A DNA stretch of 64,000 nt from Palaemon carinicauda (GCF_036898095.1 NC_090728.1:88883514-88947513), one strand, 5' to 3'. Numbered from the stretch's first letter, positions 36,891 through 51,210 are shown. Notes: generated by a model from the letters alone, not told the origin. Program-made: numbers and translations.

Positions 36891-38608
36891 CTAAGTTTAA
36901 CATGCGTTTGCCAATTGATACAAAACTGCATTATCATATATCTTAACAGCGAATACAATTAGCCCATGGATCAATGAAATTGAATGGGGATTATAAAAAT
37001 ATATGGAGATACTCTTAAAAGGGGGGACAAAAGAAAAATAAGCATCAGCTTGTATGAGCTTGAGGGATGGGTAGCACACGCTAATCTGGGAAAGTCTCCG
37101 ATTAGCGCCATGGCTAGATCTATCTGATTTTGGTAGATTCATAGCATTGAAAAAAGCTGAAGTAGTGTAAAAAAAAAAAAAAAAAAAAAAAGAAGGAATT
37201 GTTTATCTATTATACATTGCAAATAAATGCTAAAACAATCAATAGAAAAATAATGTATGATACAGGGTATTAAAAATAGATAATCCATATTTAAACAATA
37301 AGAAATTATAGAAAAATAAATTTTTGATAAATCTACTATCACTCATATACAACACTTTTTTGTGGTCTTTGAATGTCCCAAAAACTGAAATATTTTGCCT
37401 AACAGACAGAACAAGAGGAACATCTCAGTCTGCATGGACCTCATACATATCCTCAAATACTATATTTTATTTGACATATATATGCCTCACTTTTTGTCTC
37501 TCCAGCGCCTTTAACTGCCGAGAAAAGTCTCCAGTTGTTCCTTGCTGCACAATTACCAAAAGCTCTACAATTCCTAGATTTCTTTCTAATTTCACTTCTA
37601 TCACTTTAAGTTTTTGTTTATTCTTTACTGACCAATGATTTTTTTCTAATTTTAAGCTTCAACAGATAGCGATCTTTTGCTGTCACCCAACTATTTTCCA
37701 GTTGGCAGTTTCCTATCTTCTAGTACTCCTTGCAAAATATTATCCTTAGCATTTTCTTGGAACAATGCCTTTAATTCAGATCAGTAATATTTTTTTGGCA
37801 CTGCATTAATTGCAGTAGGTTGTGTTAGCTTATTAGTTTTATTGCTTGTTATCAATTAGCTAATTAGTGGTTAGCTGGTTAACTGTTCTGAAATTAGTCC
37901 ATATTGGCATTAGGTAACTTTAGGCTTTTTGTATATGTAGAGTACAGTATTCAATTAATCTTCGTTTGGTCGGTATCATATGTGAGAGGCAAGTTTAACT
38001 ATTCTAGCCTTTTTGTACTTTATTTTTATATTCTGGGTTTCTTTCATATCCTGTACATATAAGCACTGACAAGCAGGTGATTAACCTTCAATGAGATTCT
38101 TTTAGTATATGTTTACTGCATTGTTTATATCTTTTATCAATATACTTTAATACTGCTTACTTCAATCATAATGCTAATTTTCTTTTGTAATTGTGTTGCA
38201 GTTTCCTAGACTATCATATGCTAATAACTTAACCCTTATCAATCATCCTCTACAAATTAAAATCTCAATCTCTAAGTAGTGGCTAATGCATGGGAAATTT
38301 ACCATATTTCCCCTGTCATAAGGCAATTTCTTTTCCTGAAAAATGCCCCCAAATATCACCCTGCATCTTAACACTAAAATAAAGTTAAATAGGGGAATTT
38401 GACAACCCTGAAACACCTCAGTAATGACAAGGAAACACGTGCACCAAGCATAAAATATAAGCAATACTTATCATTCATATGTAATAAATAAATCTAATAT
38501 TTTAGTACTGACTTTGTTGCATAAGTTCTGAAATTATACAGATAGTTGTTGGTGAACAGAAACTTGAAACGGCATCTCACTGTAAGTTGAGTGCAATGTT
38601 ACCAAGTT

Positions 38609-38711
38609 AGCTGTAAACCCAGTAGACCTAGAGTCAGACAACAACAGAGAAAATATTCCAAGCTGTAAACCCAGTAGACCTAGAGTCAGACAAACAACAG
38701 AGAAAATATTC
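38609..38711 (+). repeat. 52-base tandem duplication
   Basis: agctgtaaacccagtagacc begins both copies (38609 and 38661). They differ by one short indel, so the duplication is recent. Confidence 0.93.
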
Positions 38712-40369
38712 CACTTTGTGAAATTTCTAGAGAATTCTTTATTTGAGCAATAATTCATTTTGCATGAAAATTTATACATGAGGAATTTGAGAATTACCGA
38801 AAGTTTACTTCTCTATCAAAATTTTATCATGCGCATTTGGCAACATTGCTTTCATGTAAACATACATTTGAAAACATTGTTACAATGGTATCAACTATGA
38901 CTGGTTTAGTGGTTTTTCATAATACACCCAAAATATGAAAATTTACTGTGCCAGACAAAAAATCCCACTAGAATTTACCGACTAGGAATTGCTGCTATGA
39001 TAGGTTGCAAAATCCTATATTTCTTTTTTTCCCAAAAATATTACTTGGCTAAATATAGGGTGCATCTTACACTTGTAGCGTCTTATGACACAGGATGGTA
39101 TTTGCCATAGGTAGATATTCAACCATAACCATCTCCGCCTAACCTCTAAATACCATACTTTTAGCTTCCACCTATTGACCTCCTCCTAAAAGGGCAACTA
39201 TAGTCACAGCAGCAGGAAGTGTATGCACCTGGCAATTTCAAGGTAATTTGAATGAGGAACATACAACTCTAAAGTAGGATCTAACAGCAAAAAGCATTCC
39301 TCAGTTGTCCAGACTGGCCAAGTGAATAAAAACTGGCGCCCCTTTAGTCACGACATTGTCTGCAGTCACACTAATAAATATGCTCCACCTTCAGGACGTG
39401 AAGGTGATAGCAGCAGTGGTACTAAATATCAAAACCCATCCATGAATGTTGGTGATCAGGATTGCTTAGTACTTCGCTGAGATTTCAACACTAATCTTCT
39501 CTGGGCAGGGAGACCAACCATACCAGTTTAACACTGTAATCGCTCACCCACGGACAATCAGAACTTGATCCAGATGGAGTGTTGCTCTTCAAACCTTGAG
39601 GTTTACAGATACAAACAGCTCAATATACTCTCCATCACTATAATGTGTGGTATTCTTGAAATGCCTATCTTTGACAGTATAAGTTTAACATCTACAATAA
39701 TTTCATGGATTACAGCTACCTTAACCAGGGGAAAAGCTTCAACAAAAGGACAAACCTTTGTTAGTCATTAGCTGCAGGGCATGGCCTCTGTTCTGCACTT
39801 GCATCTTCAAATTGGAGGCATAAAAGAAGCAAAATGTTTCAGTTGTGAAACCCAGGACTAACCCAGACAAGCTTGTTTTTATCATGGATACCTTGACTGT
39901 GGTTAGTGTTCCCTTAGATGATGGAAGTTTTCACTCCGGTATCAACTTTCTTATCTGGGGAAAGGCCTTCCTTGTAACACACTTATGTATACAGTCGCCC
40001 TGAGATTGCATGGTTGTAGTCAGCAAAGTTGGGACAATGCTGAAGCAGGCATGAGAAGTGATATATCTACCAGTCTCAAATGTAGAGGACTTTCTACAAA
40101 AGAAGTTTAAGTTATCTTAAGCCATACCAGAGCTTCAACCTCTACATGATAATGTAATATCAGTTCTGAATTGGTGCAGTAAGAGGAATGTTGACCCAGT
40201 CCACTCCACTATCCCTTGAACAGCAGTTTCCTATAACTTTTTTTTTCTTGAATGTACAGTAATAAATCCTCATCTCGTAATCTTTGCAAACTGTTTTCCC
40301 CACCATTATCCCTACATTGTGGAGGATTGATTTTTGTTTTATTTTTATCTATTTTTGTTGTTGTTTGCC

Positions 40370-41428
<1,059 letters not shown>

Positions 41429-41446
41429 TGGTGCCCGAACAGGGAC
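41429..41446 (+). other. tRNA-Lys-type primer-binding site
   Basis: TGGTGCCCGAACAGGGAC differs at one base from the standard complement of the tRNA-Lys(UUU) 3' end (TGGCGCCCGAACAGGGAC). It sits at the expected place between a putative LTR and a gag start. Confidence 0.8.
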
Positions 41447-41523
41447 TGCTGAGTTGGGATCGATAGCTGGACTCTTGGACGAAGGACTGATAGGTTACGA
41501 AATTAGATTTAAGACTGAAAAAA

Positions 41524-41740
41524 ATGGAAGAGCAGAACAAGTTACTGAGGGAGGAATTGCGGCTGAGTAAGGAGCGTGAGGAGAAATTGTTGCACAAGAA
41601 TAAGAGGCTGATGAGATGTGAGAGATGTGAAAGGAACTGAAAGCTCTAAAGGGAACTGTAAAGAGAGTGGAAGAAGGTTTTGAGATGAGGATGCAAGAGA
41701 ATGAGGAACGAATGGAGAAATGCCACAAAATCAGACTGTA
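41524..41740 (+). pseudogene. LTR-retrotransposon gag N-terminus, truncated
   Basis: ATG at 41524 opens MEEQNKLLREELRLSKEREE, a charged coiled-coil-like start, to a TGA at 41638-41640. The coil-like sequence resumes in another frame (KELKALKGTVKRVEEGFEMR, about 41633-41690) and ends near 41740, where the element stops abruptly. The frame change coincides with a local gatgtgagagatgtga duplication. The clade cannot be told from this piece. Confidence 0.6.
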
Positions 41741-42360
41741 TGTGAGTGACAAGTTTATATTGAAAATACATTTGACTTTCATGGGCAAATATTGTAAACT
41801 AGTCATTTCCTTCTTGCAAGTTTTGACAACTCCAACCTGGAAAAACTGTGTAGTGTTTCTTGAATACATTTTGCAATGAAGCCCTTTTTTCATGTGACCC
41901 ATTTTCATAATCATCATCTGTCTGGTTTTCTCTGATTTGTACCTCCTATATTCAACATTATATCTAATTATTTTTATATATCAACATCACATGAACAAAA
42001 TTAAACCTAATAAAAAATAAAAAAATTCTTTACATTAAATAAAAATAAATGACGAAGTGTTACATCAGTCAGATATTAGAGTTTGTCAATTTATTTCAAG
42101 AGGTTCAGTTTTATTTACTGTATTAACTGTATAACATTTTCCTTTTTTCATAAGAAAGTAAACAATGGAATATGATGCACATCAATACAATAATTGAAAT
42201 GAAAGTAGACAATTACATTAAAATATAAATAGTAACGTAAAGTGTTCTTTAAAGGTGTATAAAAAATTGTATAAAAATTACACTTTTAAGTCCTTAAATA
42301 TTAAGACACCAAATGTCTTCATCCCCAATTACTCTCTAAAATAAAGGTAATAATTCTTAC

Positions 42361-42508
42361 CTCCTTCCCATTTTTTGTAAAAAAGACAGGTACAGAAGTC
42401 TGGTCATTCTCTGGAGATATCTGATCAAACTTTACACCACAACCCATTCGATCACCAGCACCACATCTTGGGCCAAATACAACCCCTCTTGGACGGGCTT
42501 TATACAAC
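42361..42508 (-). CDS. SPRYD3: SPRYD3-like gene, exon b (core of first SPRY domain)
   Basis: 148 bases. Acceptor aatgcttctag (AG at 42510-42509) and donor gtaaga. It starts with one base completing a split codon (..GGGAG from exon a plus G gives Gly-Arg) and then reads LYKARPRGVVFGPRCGAGDR, MGCGVKFDQI and VPVFFTKNGKE. These match SPRY1 of SPRYD3 (family pattern FG.KC..GDR.GCG and FFTKNGK). It ends in phase 0 and joins VGSVMV of exon c. Intact. The upstream end of DIRS D starts only about 60 bases before its acceptor. Confidence 0.9.
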
Positions 42509-42565
42509 CTAGAAGCATTGTAATTTAGATTAGTAACAGAAATAAAAATACTGTTCTAAAAACAT

Positions 42566-42910
42566 GGCAAATTTTAAAAAAATTTGCAGTTTTCCTAACT
42601 ATACAAATCTGTAGTTATTCATTAGGGATTATATTTTTGGCAAAGCTGAAACGAGCCATAAGACTTTTGGCAAAGTATAAACTACCATACCGGTAGTTAG
42701 CGGGGAGTGGGGGGTGGGGGGTGGGGGTGTTAGACAGGGTAGCTGGCTACTCCGCTCACACACACCTATTGTCTAGTCACTTTTTATTGCAGGCAGGATT
42801 TTTTCGGGGACAGGTAATGGCGGGCCAATTTGTATAAATAGCTACAGGTTTGTATCGTTACAAAAAAATACAAATCACTTTCAAATTTGTCATTTGTTCC
42901 AACACTACTA
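42566..42910. repeat. Left terminal foldback of DIRS D
   Basis: Arms aaatttgcagttttcctaac (about 42581) and gttacaaaaaaatacaaatc (about 42858) with flanking ctatacaaatct/aggtttgtat pair as an imperfect inverted repeat about 230 bases apart, the same layout as 26247-26548 and 54419-54745. The G-rich spacer contains gtggggggtggggggtgggg. Confidence 0.8.
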
Positions 42911-43375
42911 CAAACCTTACGCTGTTTATTAGGGATGACTAACCCATTAAGAGGGTGAAAGTCTGGACCAAATGGCTGATCTTGGAACCGGGGTTTTCCT
43001 GTACGTCCTCTGCACATAACAGGGAGAAACCCTGACACCTCACTAAACTATTCGAGCAAAGCACGGTTAGCAGCCTGAGCAATTTTGAGTCTGTGATACT
43101 AGCAGTGTGACTAGTCTAGGTAAACATACTCAGAAACGTAGGAATCTTAAAATCAACCATAGACGTTACCCAATCCCACCTCACCAGAGGGTATGGGGCA
43201 TAAGTATAACTATATATACCAGGTTACACTAAGGAAATGGTTCTACATGCAGACAGTGGAAGCCAACTTTGTAGAGTACTGTAGGAGCTGCTGTCCTGTA
43301 TGGGGGGGGGGGGGGGAAGGGGGAGATGAAAGGAAGAAAGAGCCAGTCATTCTTTGTCATTCACCCCAGGCTTAG

Positions 43376-44640
43376 CCACGGTTAAAACTCTGCCCTCCCC
43401 CATCTGCTACTCGTCCATCAAGGAGCTTGAGGTGTTGTAAACCATTTATTGTGTAGTCACCACAGGGACAATGGAGAACTTTCCATGTTCCTGTGGGTTA
43501 CGTCTTGCAGGAAGTAGGCGATAAAGGTCATTAGCGCTTTAACATAGCTGCTGGCATGGCCCAGTACCAGAATAGCTTTTGTAAACGTTAGAGGTGTATT
43601 CCTGCTCCTAACATTATGAGCTATAGGTCACCTCCCTGAGGAGAAGGATCGGGATTCAATGTCTGGTCCAAGAACTTGCAAATCCCAGCCAAGAACGTAT
43701 TCTTGGTGACCCTTCTATGACCTTCCCTAGTCTGGTGAAGAGCACCGAACACTCGGGGGCGGGCTACTGTAGCTTCCTTGCGGTAGGACCTCAACTTAAT
43801 CACTGGCATAATAGTTGTTGGTGAGGACCATAGACCATACTACAAAGGACTTCCAATACAAAGAGCTTGAACCTGGGGTCTGAGCTGCCTGGAAGGAAGT
43901 CGAGTATTACTGGGTTAGTTGTCGTGAATGGGAGACGTTGAGGGCGACCCCTGGGATATGCCCACTCTCTTGGCCAAGGCCAACATGAGGGGGGACATGT
44001 CCTTGAGGTCAGGTAATGATGTGCTCCTAAAAGTCCTGGGTCTAAAACTGGGGAACCCCCTGGATCAAAGGAAGTGGACCAGGCCCCATGGAGGGGATTT
44101 CCCCTGAAACTGTGGACAAATAGACTCGAAACTCTGAAGGAAGAGAGAACACAAAGTAGAATGTAGGTCAAAACCTTTCAGTCTAAAGGAGAGGCTCAAG
44201 GATGAGCAGTGGCCTCACATCGCCCGAGACCGAGAGCGGCCTTACTACAGAAGGTAAAATGAACAACTATTGCTGGAATAGTGACGTCGAGGGAAGAGAT
44301 AACCCTTGTACGATTCTAACCACAGAAAAAGTCCACTTGGCCTGGGAAACCAAAGACGAATAAAAAATATGCTGGAATCCAGCCCTAATCTGCAACTTGT
44401 AGCAAATGGGGACTCCCTGGGAGAGGAGCTAGATAGTCTTCAGGCATGGCTTCGCAGCGAAGCAACACTTTGTGAAAGATGTTCACCTGTGGCTGTCAGA
44501 GTAGATCGTAATGTGAGGGAGTTCACCCAGAGTTCTCTTTTGGGAGTTGCAGACATGTCAACTGGGTGTGACGCGTCTGTTTTGCAAGAAAGTTTAATGG
44601 GCAAGCCAAGTACTCTAACGAGACAAGACTGCCGATGACA
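43376..44640 (-). pseudogene. DIRS D tyrosine recombinase remnant
   Basis: The minus-strand peptide KLRSYRKEATVARPRVFGAL then RRVTKNTFLAGICKF and TLNPDPSPQGGDL aligns with LRLYLKRTAAAHPRVPALF .. RRVTKNTISAWIRRV .. LNPDPPPSRRP of the copy at 55265-55819. Surrounding nucleotides (43420-43600 and 44200-44640) match the same copy. Heavily decayed, no intact catalytic set. Confidence 0.7.
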
Positions 44641-44649
44641 AGGCCTGCT

Positions 44650-45777
44650 TCGAAGAGCGATGGTGGGGAATAGGCGAGACCATTCCCCCTCGGAGGAATC
44701 CTCAAAGGGGAGACCAAAAATAGGTGAAGGAAGTCTTTCCCGAGGACAGGAAAAAAGAGACCAACATCTGCTGCCACTATAGGTGATTCTTCCCGCAAGC
44801 CGGAAGATTGCATTTCAAGGAGATTTAAGAGATGGCACCAAATGTGCTCTGACCAGAGCCCTGAGGACGTGTGATACCGTATGTGGTTTCCCCCCTTCTT
44901 TGATGCATTTGCAGGAAGTGTCAAAACGGTAAAATACGAGGAGGTCAGCTCCTTGGATGACGTTCTCATCCGGCAACCTCATTACCAGGCCCGTCTCTTG
45001 CTCAGATTTTGAAGAAAACCAGAGAAAAGGAAGATCCTTGGTGCTGAAGCACCTAGGATCTGATAGTTCCTGAAGAGGTTGGTTTTGACGGAGACCGGTG
45101 CGGGTTTGGCGAACCTGCAAAAGCTTTTGCAAGCTGAAGGCCATGTCTAGGATACCTATATCCAATACAGATGTCGGGTATCACAAGAGATTTACTCTAA
45201 TCTTCAGGTTGTGGTAAATTCGAGAAGTTGTGTAGGATGAGCCTGTGACTGTTAGGATCAGCCAGTCGTCCCGAATTCATCAGAGAACAAGGGCTATCCT
45301 GAAGGATTAGGTTTACCCTAGGGTAAAAACCCCTGTGAAAACCTGAGGTGCTATCGAAACTGATGGACCATTCCTTGACATTACATGCCTCTGTGATGAC
45401 AGATGTCCAGGAAAAAACTAGGAGTATGACCCTAAAAGGTCGAACTTGTACAGGAAGTCCTGGGTTAACTGTTTGTATGACTGTAAGCCTTCTCCTCGCA
45501 TGACAAAGTTTGAAGATCAAATTCGTTCCCAGAGGAGAGGACAAAAGTTGAGACTTCTGTAGGAAGAAGGTGACACTAGAAACTTGCAGTACCTTGATGA
45601 GCCACGTCTTCCCATCAGATCGGATGTTTGGATCACAAAGATTAAGAGAACCGGTCTCATTCCTCCAAAGCAGGGTGGAAGAAAGAGGAGTGTATGCTTT
45701 TGTTGTTTAGCTGTGGATTCTCTGTCCTTGTCAAAATGAGATGAGTACTCAAGAGCTCGTAGGAGGGGTTTATCCAT
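44650..45777 (-). pseudogene. DIRS D reverse transcriptase/RNase H remnant
   Basis: The catalytic region survives as nucleotides giving DDWLIL (about 45260). APQVFT upstream and IRLNPSSR-like thumb sequence are only partly legible. RNase H side: GADLLVFYRFDTSCK and GGKPHTVSHVLRALVRAHL, aligning with the LMLFTDASKEGWEAHL region of DIRS A. Frames change repeatedly. The 5' side is cut by the RTE-like insertion at 45779. Confidence 0.65.
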
Positions 45778-45778
45778 T

Positions 45779-46540
45779 CATCATCATCATCATCTCTTAT
45801 GCCTTTTGACGCAAAGGGCCTTGGTTAGATTTCGCCAGTCGTCTCTATCTTAAGATTTTAAATCAATACAGTACTTCTCCATTCATCATCACCTACTTCC
45901 CGCTTCATAGTCTTCGGCCATGTAGGCCTGGGTCTTATAACTCTTCTAGTGTCTTGTGGAACCCAATTAAATGTTTGGTGAACTAATCTCTCTTGGGGAG
46001 TGTGAAGAGCAAGACCAAACCATCTCCATCAATCCCTCACCATGATCTCATCCACATATGGCACTCGAGTAATTTCGGTTTAATTTTATATGTCCTGGCA
46101 TTTCACTCCTAATATTCTTCTGCGGGCATTGTTCTCAAATCTACAAAATCTGTTGGATATTGTTTCATTGTCGTACCACGACTCATGTTCATATAGTAAC
46201 ACCGACACCAGTAAACTGATATACTGTACAGTATAGCTTATTCTTAAATGTAATTTCAAGCGATTTGATTTCCAAATTTGACTTAACCTTGTCATTGTCT
46301 GATTTACTTTCATTAAATTCCAACTCTAAAGACCCTGTATTAGTGATCATTGCTCCTAAATATTCCAGTTATTCTACTTCAATAATCCTTCTCCTTCTAA
46401 TGATATTTCATCTTTCATTGCATATCCTGTTCTCATCATCTGTCTTTCTTCTATTTATCTTGAGCCCAACCTCCTATGATATTTCATGCATTCTGGAAAA
46501 AAAAACTTCACTCAAAGACGAGAAAGTAAGCTATCCCTAT
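45779..46540 (-). mobile_element. RTE-like LINE 3' fragment
   Basis: Minus-strand conceptual product: VSVLLYEHESWYDNETISNR, FCRFENNARRRILGVK, then VPYVDEIMVRD, the C-terminal pattern of RTE-like LINE proteins (L.YG.E.W .. FE...RR.L.I). It ends 3' in a (CAT)n/(ATG)n tail at 45779-45795. 5'-truncated near 46540. Confidence 0.65.
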
Positions 46541-48182
46541 TGAATAACCTCAGCTGATGGAAGAGCTCCGGCTACAGAAGTCATTGTTCGAGGGTTGACG
46601 AACAAGACCAAGTCCAGTTAAGGGTTGGGCATTCATGTCTCTACGGGAAGGAATTCCATGGATGGAGGTTAAAGACACTAAACAAAGCTCCGAGGGAGCA
46701 TGAGCCGACGGAGACCGGGAACACGCAAGACGCCGACAACCTGTGGTATTCTCAGGCAGGACGTCACCCATCCAAGGTTGACCAGATCTTCTGATGCATA
46801 CGGAAGATCTTAGCAACTAAGTCAGACAGTACTGAATTCAATCCCTTAGAACCGAGGGAATAAAAGAGGGAGTAACCTCACAGAGTTATGTCTCCCGATG
46901 CAAGCGGAGGACCAGATCCACAAACTGCATCCGAAATCCAATCCGTTGCTGGCGCCTTTGCAACTATTATTATTATTACTAGCCAAGCTACAACCCTAGT
47001 TGGAAAAGAAAGATGCTATAAGCCCAAGGGCTCCAACAGGGAAAAATAGCCCAGTGAAGAAAAGAAATAAGGAAATAAATAAATGATGAGAATAAATTAA
47101 CAATATATCATTCTAAAAACAGTGACAGCGTCAAAACAGATATGTCATATATAAACAATAAAAAGACTCATGTCAGCCTAGTCAACATAAAAGCATTTGC
47201 CCCAACTTTGAACTTATGAAGGTCTACTGATTCAACTACCCGAATAGGAAGATCATTCCACAACTTGGTAATAGCTGGAATAAAACTTCTAGAATACTGT
47301 GTAGTATTGAGCCTCATGATGGAGAAGGCCTGGCTATTAGAATTAACTGCCTGCCTAGTATTACGAACAGGATAGAATTGTCCAGGGAGATCTGAATGTA
47401 AAGGATGGTCAGAGTTATGAAAAATCTTATGCAACATGCATAATGAACTAATTGAACGACGGTGCCAAAGATTAAAAGAAATCTAATAGACCGTAAGTTT
47501 CTGTCCAACAAATTAAGATGAGAATCAGCAGCTGAACACCAGACAGGAGAACAATACTCAAAACAAGGTACAGTAGGGTCCCGAATTAAGCGTGTTCGAA
47601 TTACACGATTCCCCTTTTCCGCGATCGCTATTTTTCAAAAATAAATTTTCTGTATCTGCGAGGCTGTTCAAAGTTCGCGAGTCAAGCACTACAAAATGTA
47701 TCAAATCTATTGTCTTTTTAAGTATATTGGTAGCCCTAAATACGGTGATTTATAATAAATGTTACAAAACAATATTAACATTACATTTCATTAACATAAT
47801 TTCATAATGAATAGCCTATTTAAGGATAAAATTCCACATCAACAATGAAATCAACTGTTAACTGTGCGAGTCCAGCTGACAAAATGTAAACAGAAATGTG
47901 GTTACGTTCTCGGCAATCTTTATCTTTCTCCAACCTTACGATAATTGTAATGGTAGTGTTAATGATGGTATATTAAAGCATTATTTTTGTTTAGTACAGT
48001 ATATTTAAAAGCCTTATTTTTCCCTCTGGGCGTTCAAGGTTTTCACGAGTAGACTGGGTTCGTTTATCGGCAGTGAATAGCCTAAACTTCGGTAACGAGT
48101 CGTCAATATTTTGTCATATTTTAAACAGTATACATTTGATTTGCAAACATTGGTTTTGTAGAGTAGACGGTAAAATAAAATC

Positions 48183-48184
<2 letters not shown>

Positions 48185-48228
<44 letters not shown>
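48185..48228. repeat. (GA)n microsatellite
   Basis: About 44 bases. Facing the CT array at 48243 it could fold into a hairpin. Confidence 0.95.
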
Positions 48229-48232
<4 letters not shown>

Positions 48233-48239
48233 ATGGCAG

Positions 48240-48242
<3 letters not shown>

Positions 48243-48318
<76 letters not shown>
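48243..48318. repeat. (CT)n microsatellite
   Basis: About 76 bases of CT, 14 bases after a GA array, giving a near-palindromic GA/CT arrangement. Confidence 0.95.
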
Positions 48319-48322
<4 letters not shown>

Positions 48323-48459
48323 AGAAATAAAACCATAGTTCATATATGGCAACTTGAGTTTAAGAATGAAATTAACATGAATATTGTTAGTTGTGGCGAT
48401 CAATTCCTCGCTTCAGGGGGTACACGAAACAAAAACACGACATTCAATTACAACAGCTG

Positions 48460-48463
<4 letters not shown>

Positions 48464-48539
<76 letters not shown>
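48464..48539. repeat. (CT)n microsatellite
   Basis: About 76 bases of CT, inside the Tigger-type element. Confidence 0.95.
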
Positions 48540-48545
<6 letters not shown>

Positions 48546-50929
48546 CAATACTTACAAATAGATGAAGAAACCAAAATCGGTTTTCTTGAAGTGTCAATTA
48601 AATACAAAACGAAAAAATTATACCGTGTATACATCCACTTCAATCATAGCTTAAAATACGGTAACCGATTTCGTCCGCAAACTAGGAAACACCATTCTAT
48701 TCCAGAAAATTTTTACTCTTTAAATGTCAATTGCGCTATTATAAAACATGTACTTATGTTGTTAAATTTCGGGTGTTTTAAAAATCGAGTATTGCTAACT
48801 TATTTTTGTTTTACTTTTGGCTGTGATCACATCAGCTGATGTCTAGCTTCCGCGCGAATACAATAACAAAGAATTGTTTACACCATTTCCTAACTTATTC
48901 AAACCATCTATACAGTTAATATTACATAAACACCAATGTGTTATAACCTATCATATTTATTGTTTAGTACTTTAAAACCATCTCTCTCTCTCTCTCTCAC
49001 ATCGAACGTTATAGCGGTAACCTAATTGTTCGGTGACTTTAAAAATAGGCCTAGTACTTTCTTCTTTTACCTTTTTTGCATATGGATCCATAATTGAGGT
49101 GGGTACAAGTTGACTTATAACTGAAGTTAGGAAAAGTATTTTGGATATGGAAAGGACAATTATCTTTCGTAACAGTTTAGAATTATCGTAAGTTATCACT
49201 CTGTCATTAGCGGCAGTTTGCTATTGTGGATTAAACGCACAAGGAAAAAAAAAAATTCCAGCTTTGCTACGAATTTAGGAATTTATATGGATACGGTAAG
49301 TAAAATATTTGTAATAACATAATGTTTACTAAATGTTTGTAATATCATTAGTTATGACTTAGATCATGTGTGTTTAATGCATTCGTTTGTTTATTATGAT
49401 CGAAGATGGAGCGTAAACAAATGGAAGGTTTCCGTTTCAGGCGGCATCATAAAGAAAAACATTTCATAAATGGCATTCATTTCATTTATTTGAAAGTTCT
49501 AATAAAAAATAATTAGAACATTGGTTATAACAAATTCAACATATAATCTATACTTGGTAAAATTGCTGTCAATTCAAAAACACATGTATAAATGCGTCTG
49601 TTTCTTCGTTGTGATCAGAGATAAACGTAAACAAAACATTGGTTGTCGTTTTCTATTGTGCTTTTTAGCGTGTTTAGGAAACGCATGATATAAAATCGCC
49701 TTTATTTTGATAATTCTGGATTTTCAATCATACAACAAGCTAGTCTATAGAGTGATGGTTTTGCTATTCACCAGTTGTATTATACAATAGATATGACAAA
49801 CATTAAAATTTGTCTGTATTTTGGGTTGTGTTATAACGGGAAATATATGGTGTTTACACCTATCCTGGTTGTAATTTTAACCATTTTTCAAGTTATTAGA
49901 ACTTTAAAGTATATTAAATGTTTTATTTATTTACAAGAACAATTTGATATTATAAAGAAATACAGAATAGTACAAAGAAAGTATTGGAAATGGGTAGTAA
50001 ACACATTTGAATAGGCAAATCGCTGGTTGCCATGGCCGCAATGGAATTATTTCTGTTAGTTGTGTGTTTCGAAATTCGCGATTTTCTATTTACACGAGGT
50101 CATTAATCGACCAAATTCTCGCATAATTCGGGACCCTACTGTAGAATGAAAGAATTAAAAAACACTTCTTCAGAATAGATTGATCACCAAAAATCTTGTA
50201 AGACTTTCTCAATAAGCCAATTTTTTGTGTAATTGAAGAAGACACAGACCTAATGTCCTCTCCATGCAGATTTGGCTTGTAAGGTAATCATATACCATAA
50301 TGTGAAACAAGGAAGGAGGTAGTGGGAGAAGCAGCAGCCAAGTCCTTGAGGCCCATGGCACGTAAGCCACTCCATAGTAGGAATGAAGTGTAGGCGGAGA
50401 ACGTATGCTCATGAGGAATGAACGTCTGCGAACGTGACGATGACTAGAGACTCAGTGAAGAAGCCTCACCATGTGTATGCATTTTTTTTTTTTTTTTTTT
50501 TGAAGTTCGGAGATGAAAACCTCAGGAACCAAAAGAAACCCTGCTTGTGTGAAAAACAACAAAATCACGAGGCGAGAGGGGTATTAAGCACCAAAGTTAA
50601 ACCTTGAGCATTACCGTGGCCATCAATGGAGATTGTTGGGTTGGGTTCCAAGAAGGAAATTTGTGCTAAACTCCTTCAACTCCATGTTGGAAGGGCTTCA
50701 AAAGCAGCACAACCCCAAGAGATTAGGGACAAGACGATCTATGTCATCTAGATGAGGGTACTCCTCTGATGAAAAGTACTGTAAGAGTCCACGAGAAGCA
50801 AAAGCTTCAATGAAGTGAGGGTCTCGTTCAAAGGCACAATGGAAAAGTATCCAGAGGAAAATCCGTGAGGTGCTGAAGGTGGCTGCTGGTATGAACAGCC
50901 ACCTAGAGGAGAGCTGACTAGTGACGATC

Positions 50930-51190
50930 CTGAGCTAGCGAGTGACGATCACAAGCTGACGAATGGCGAACAGCGAGCTGGCAAACGGCGCAGCGATCAG
51001 CGAACGATAATCGTCAGACGGTGATTGGCGAGCTGGCAATCGTTAAGCTGGCAAACGACGAGCTGACGACTGGAGACCTGCGAATTGGAGAACGTTGATC
51101 GGTGAGCAGGCAAATGGTGAACTGGTGAACGTCGATCGGTGAACAGGGAAGCGGCAGGCTGGTGAACCGACAGCAGCCAAGAGGCAAGTC
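50930..51190. repeat. Degenerate minisatellite with gcgagctggcaaacgg-like units
   Basis: Imperfect units of roughly 21-27 bases around gagctg-c-aacg-cga and gatcggtgaac, in the gag-side part of DIRS D. It is comparable in position and composition to the GC-rich repeat block of element F (15000-15850). Confidence 0.6.
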
Positions 51191-51210
51191 AAGTCTGCTG
51201 GACGAGACGG

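Larger units (their letters stand above)
47571..50141. mobile_element. Non-autonomous Tigger-type element, 2.57 kb, TA target duplication
   Basis: Ends CAGTAGGGTCCCGAATTA in both inverted termini (18 identical bases, similarity continuing), flanked by TA (47569-47570 and 50142-50143) with LINE sequence resuming exactly outside. The interior holds one GA and two CT arrays and no transposase. A roughly 300-base block at 48550-48860 recurs inverted at 63690-64000. A 79-codon hydrophobic frame near 49775-50014 has no recognisable family and I do not call it a gene. Confidence 0.88.
46966..50258 (-). mobile_element. 5'-truncated LINE copy split by a Tigger-type element
   Basis: Nucleotides 46966-47570 and 50142-50258 are the reverse complement of about 31000-31740 of the plus-strand LINE: for example NSNSQAFSIMRLNTTQYSR and SVDLHKFKVGANAFMLTRLT are encoded. 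The (TAA)n tail is at 46966-46980. The 5' truncation is near 50258. The 2.57-kb gap is the element at 47571-50141, inserted at TA. Confidence 0.88.

Noticed and set aside
48560..48840. Transposase-like coding in the conserved block shared with 63690-64000
   Set aside because: Differences between the two copies include indels and show no codon-position bias; the peptide has no DDE motif.
49775..50014. Small hydrophobic protein of 79 codons
   Set aside because: Lies inside a non-autonomous Tigger-type element, AT-rich, no recognisable family and no codon signal.
50930..51190. Array of short similar units considered as a CRISPR
   Set aside because: Units are degenerate, with no constant repeat and spacer length, in a eukaryotic transposon context.
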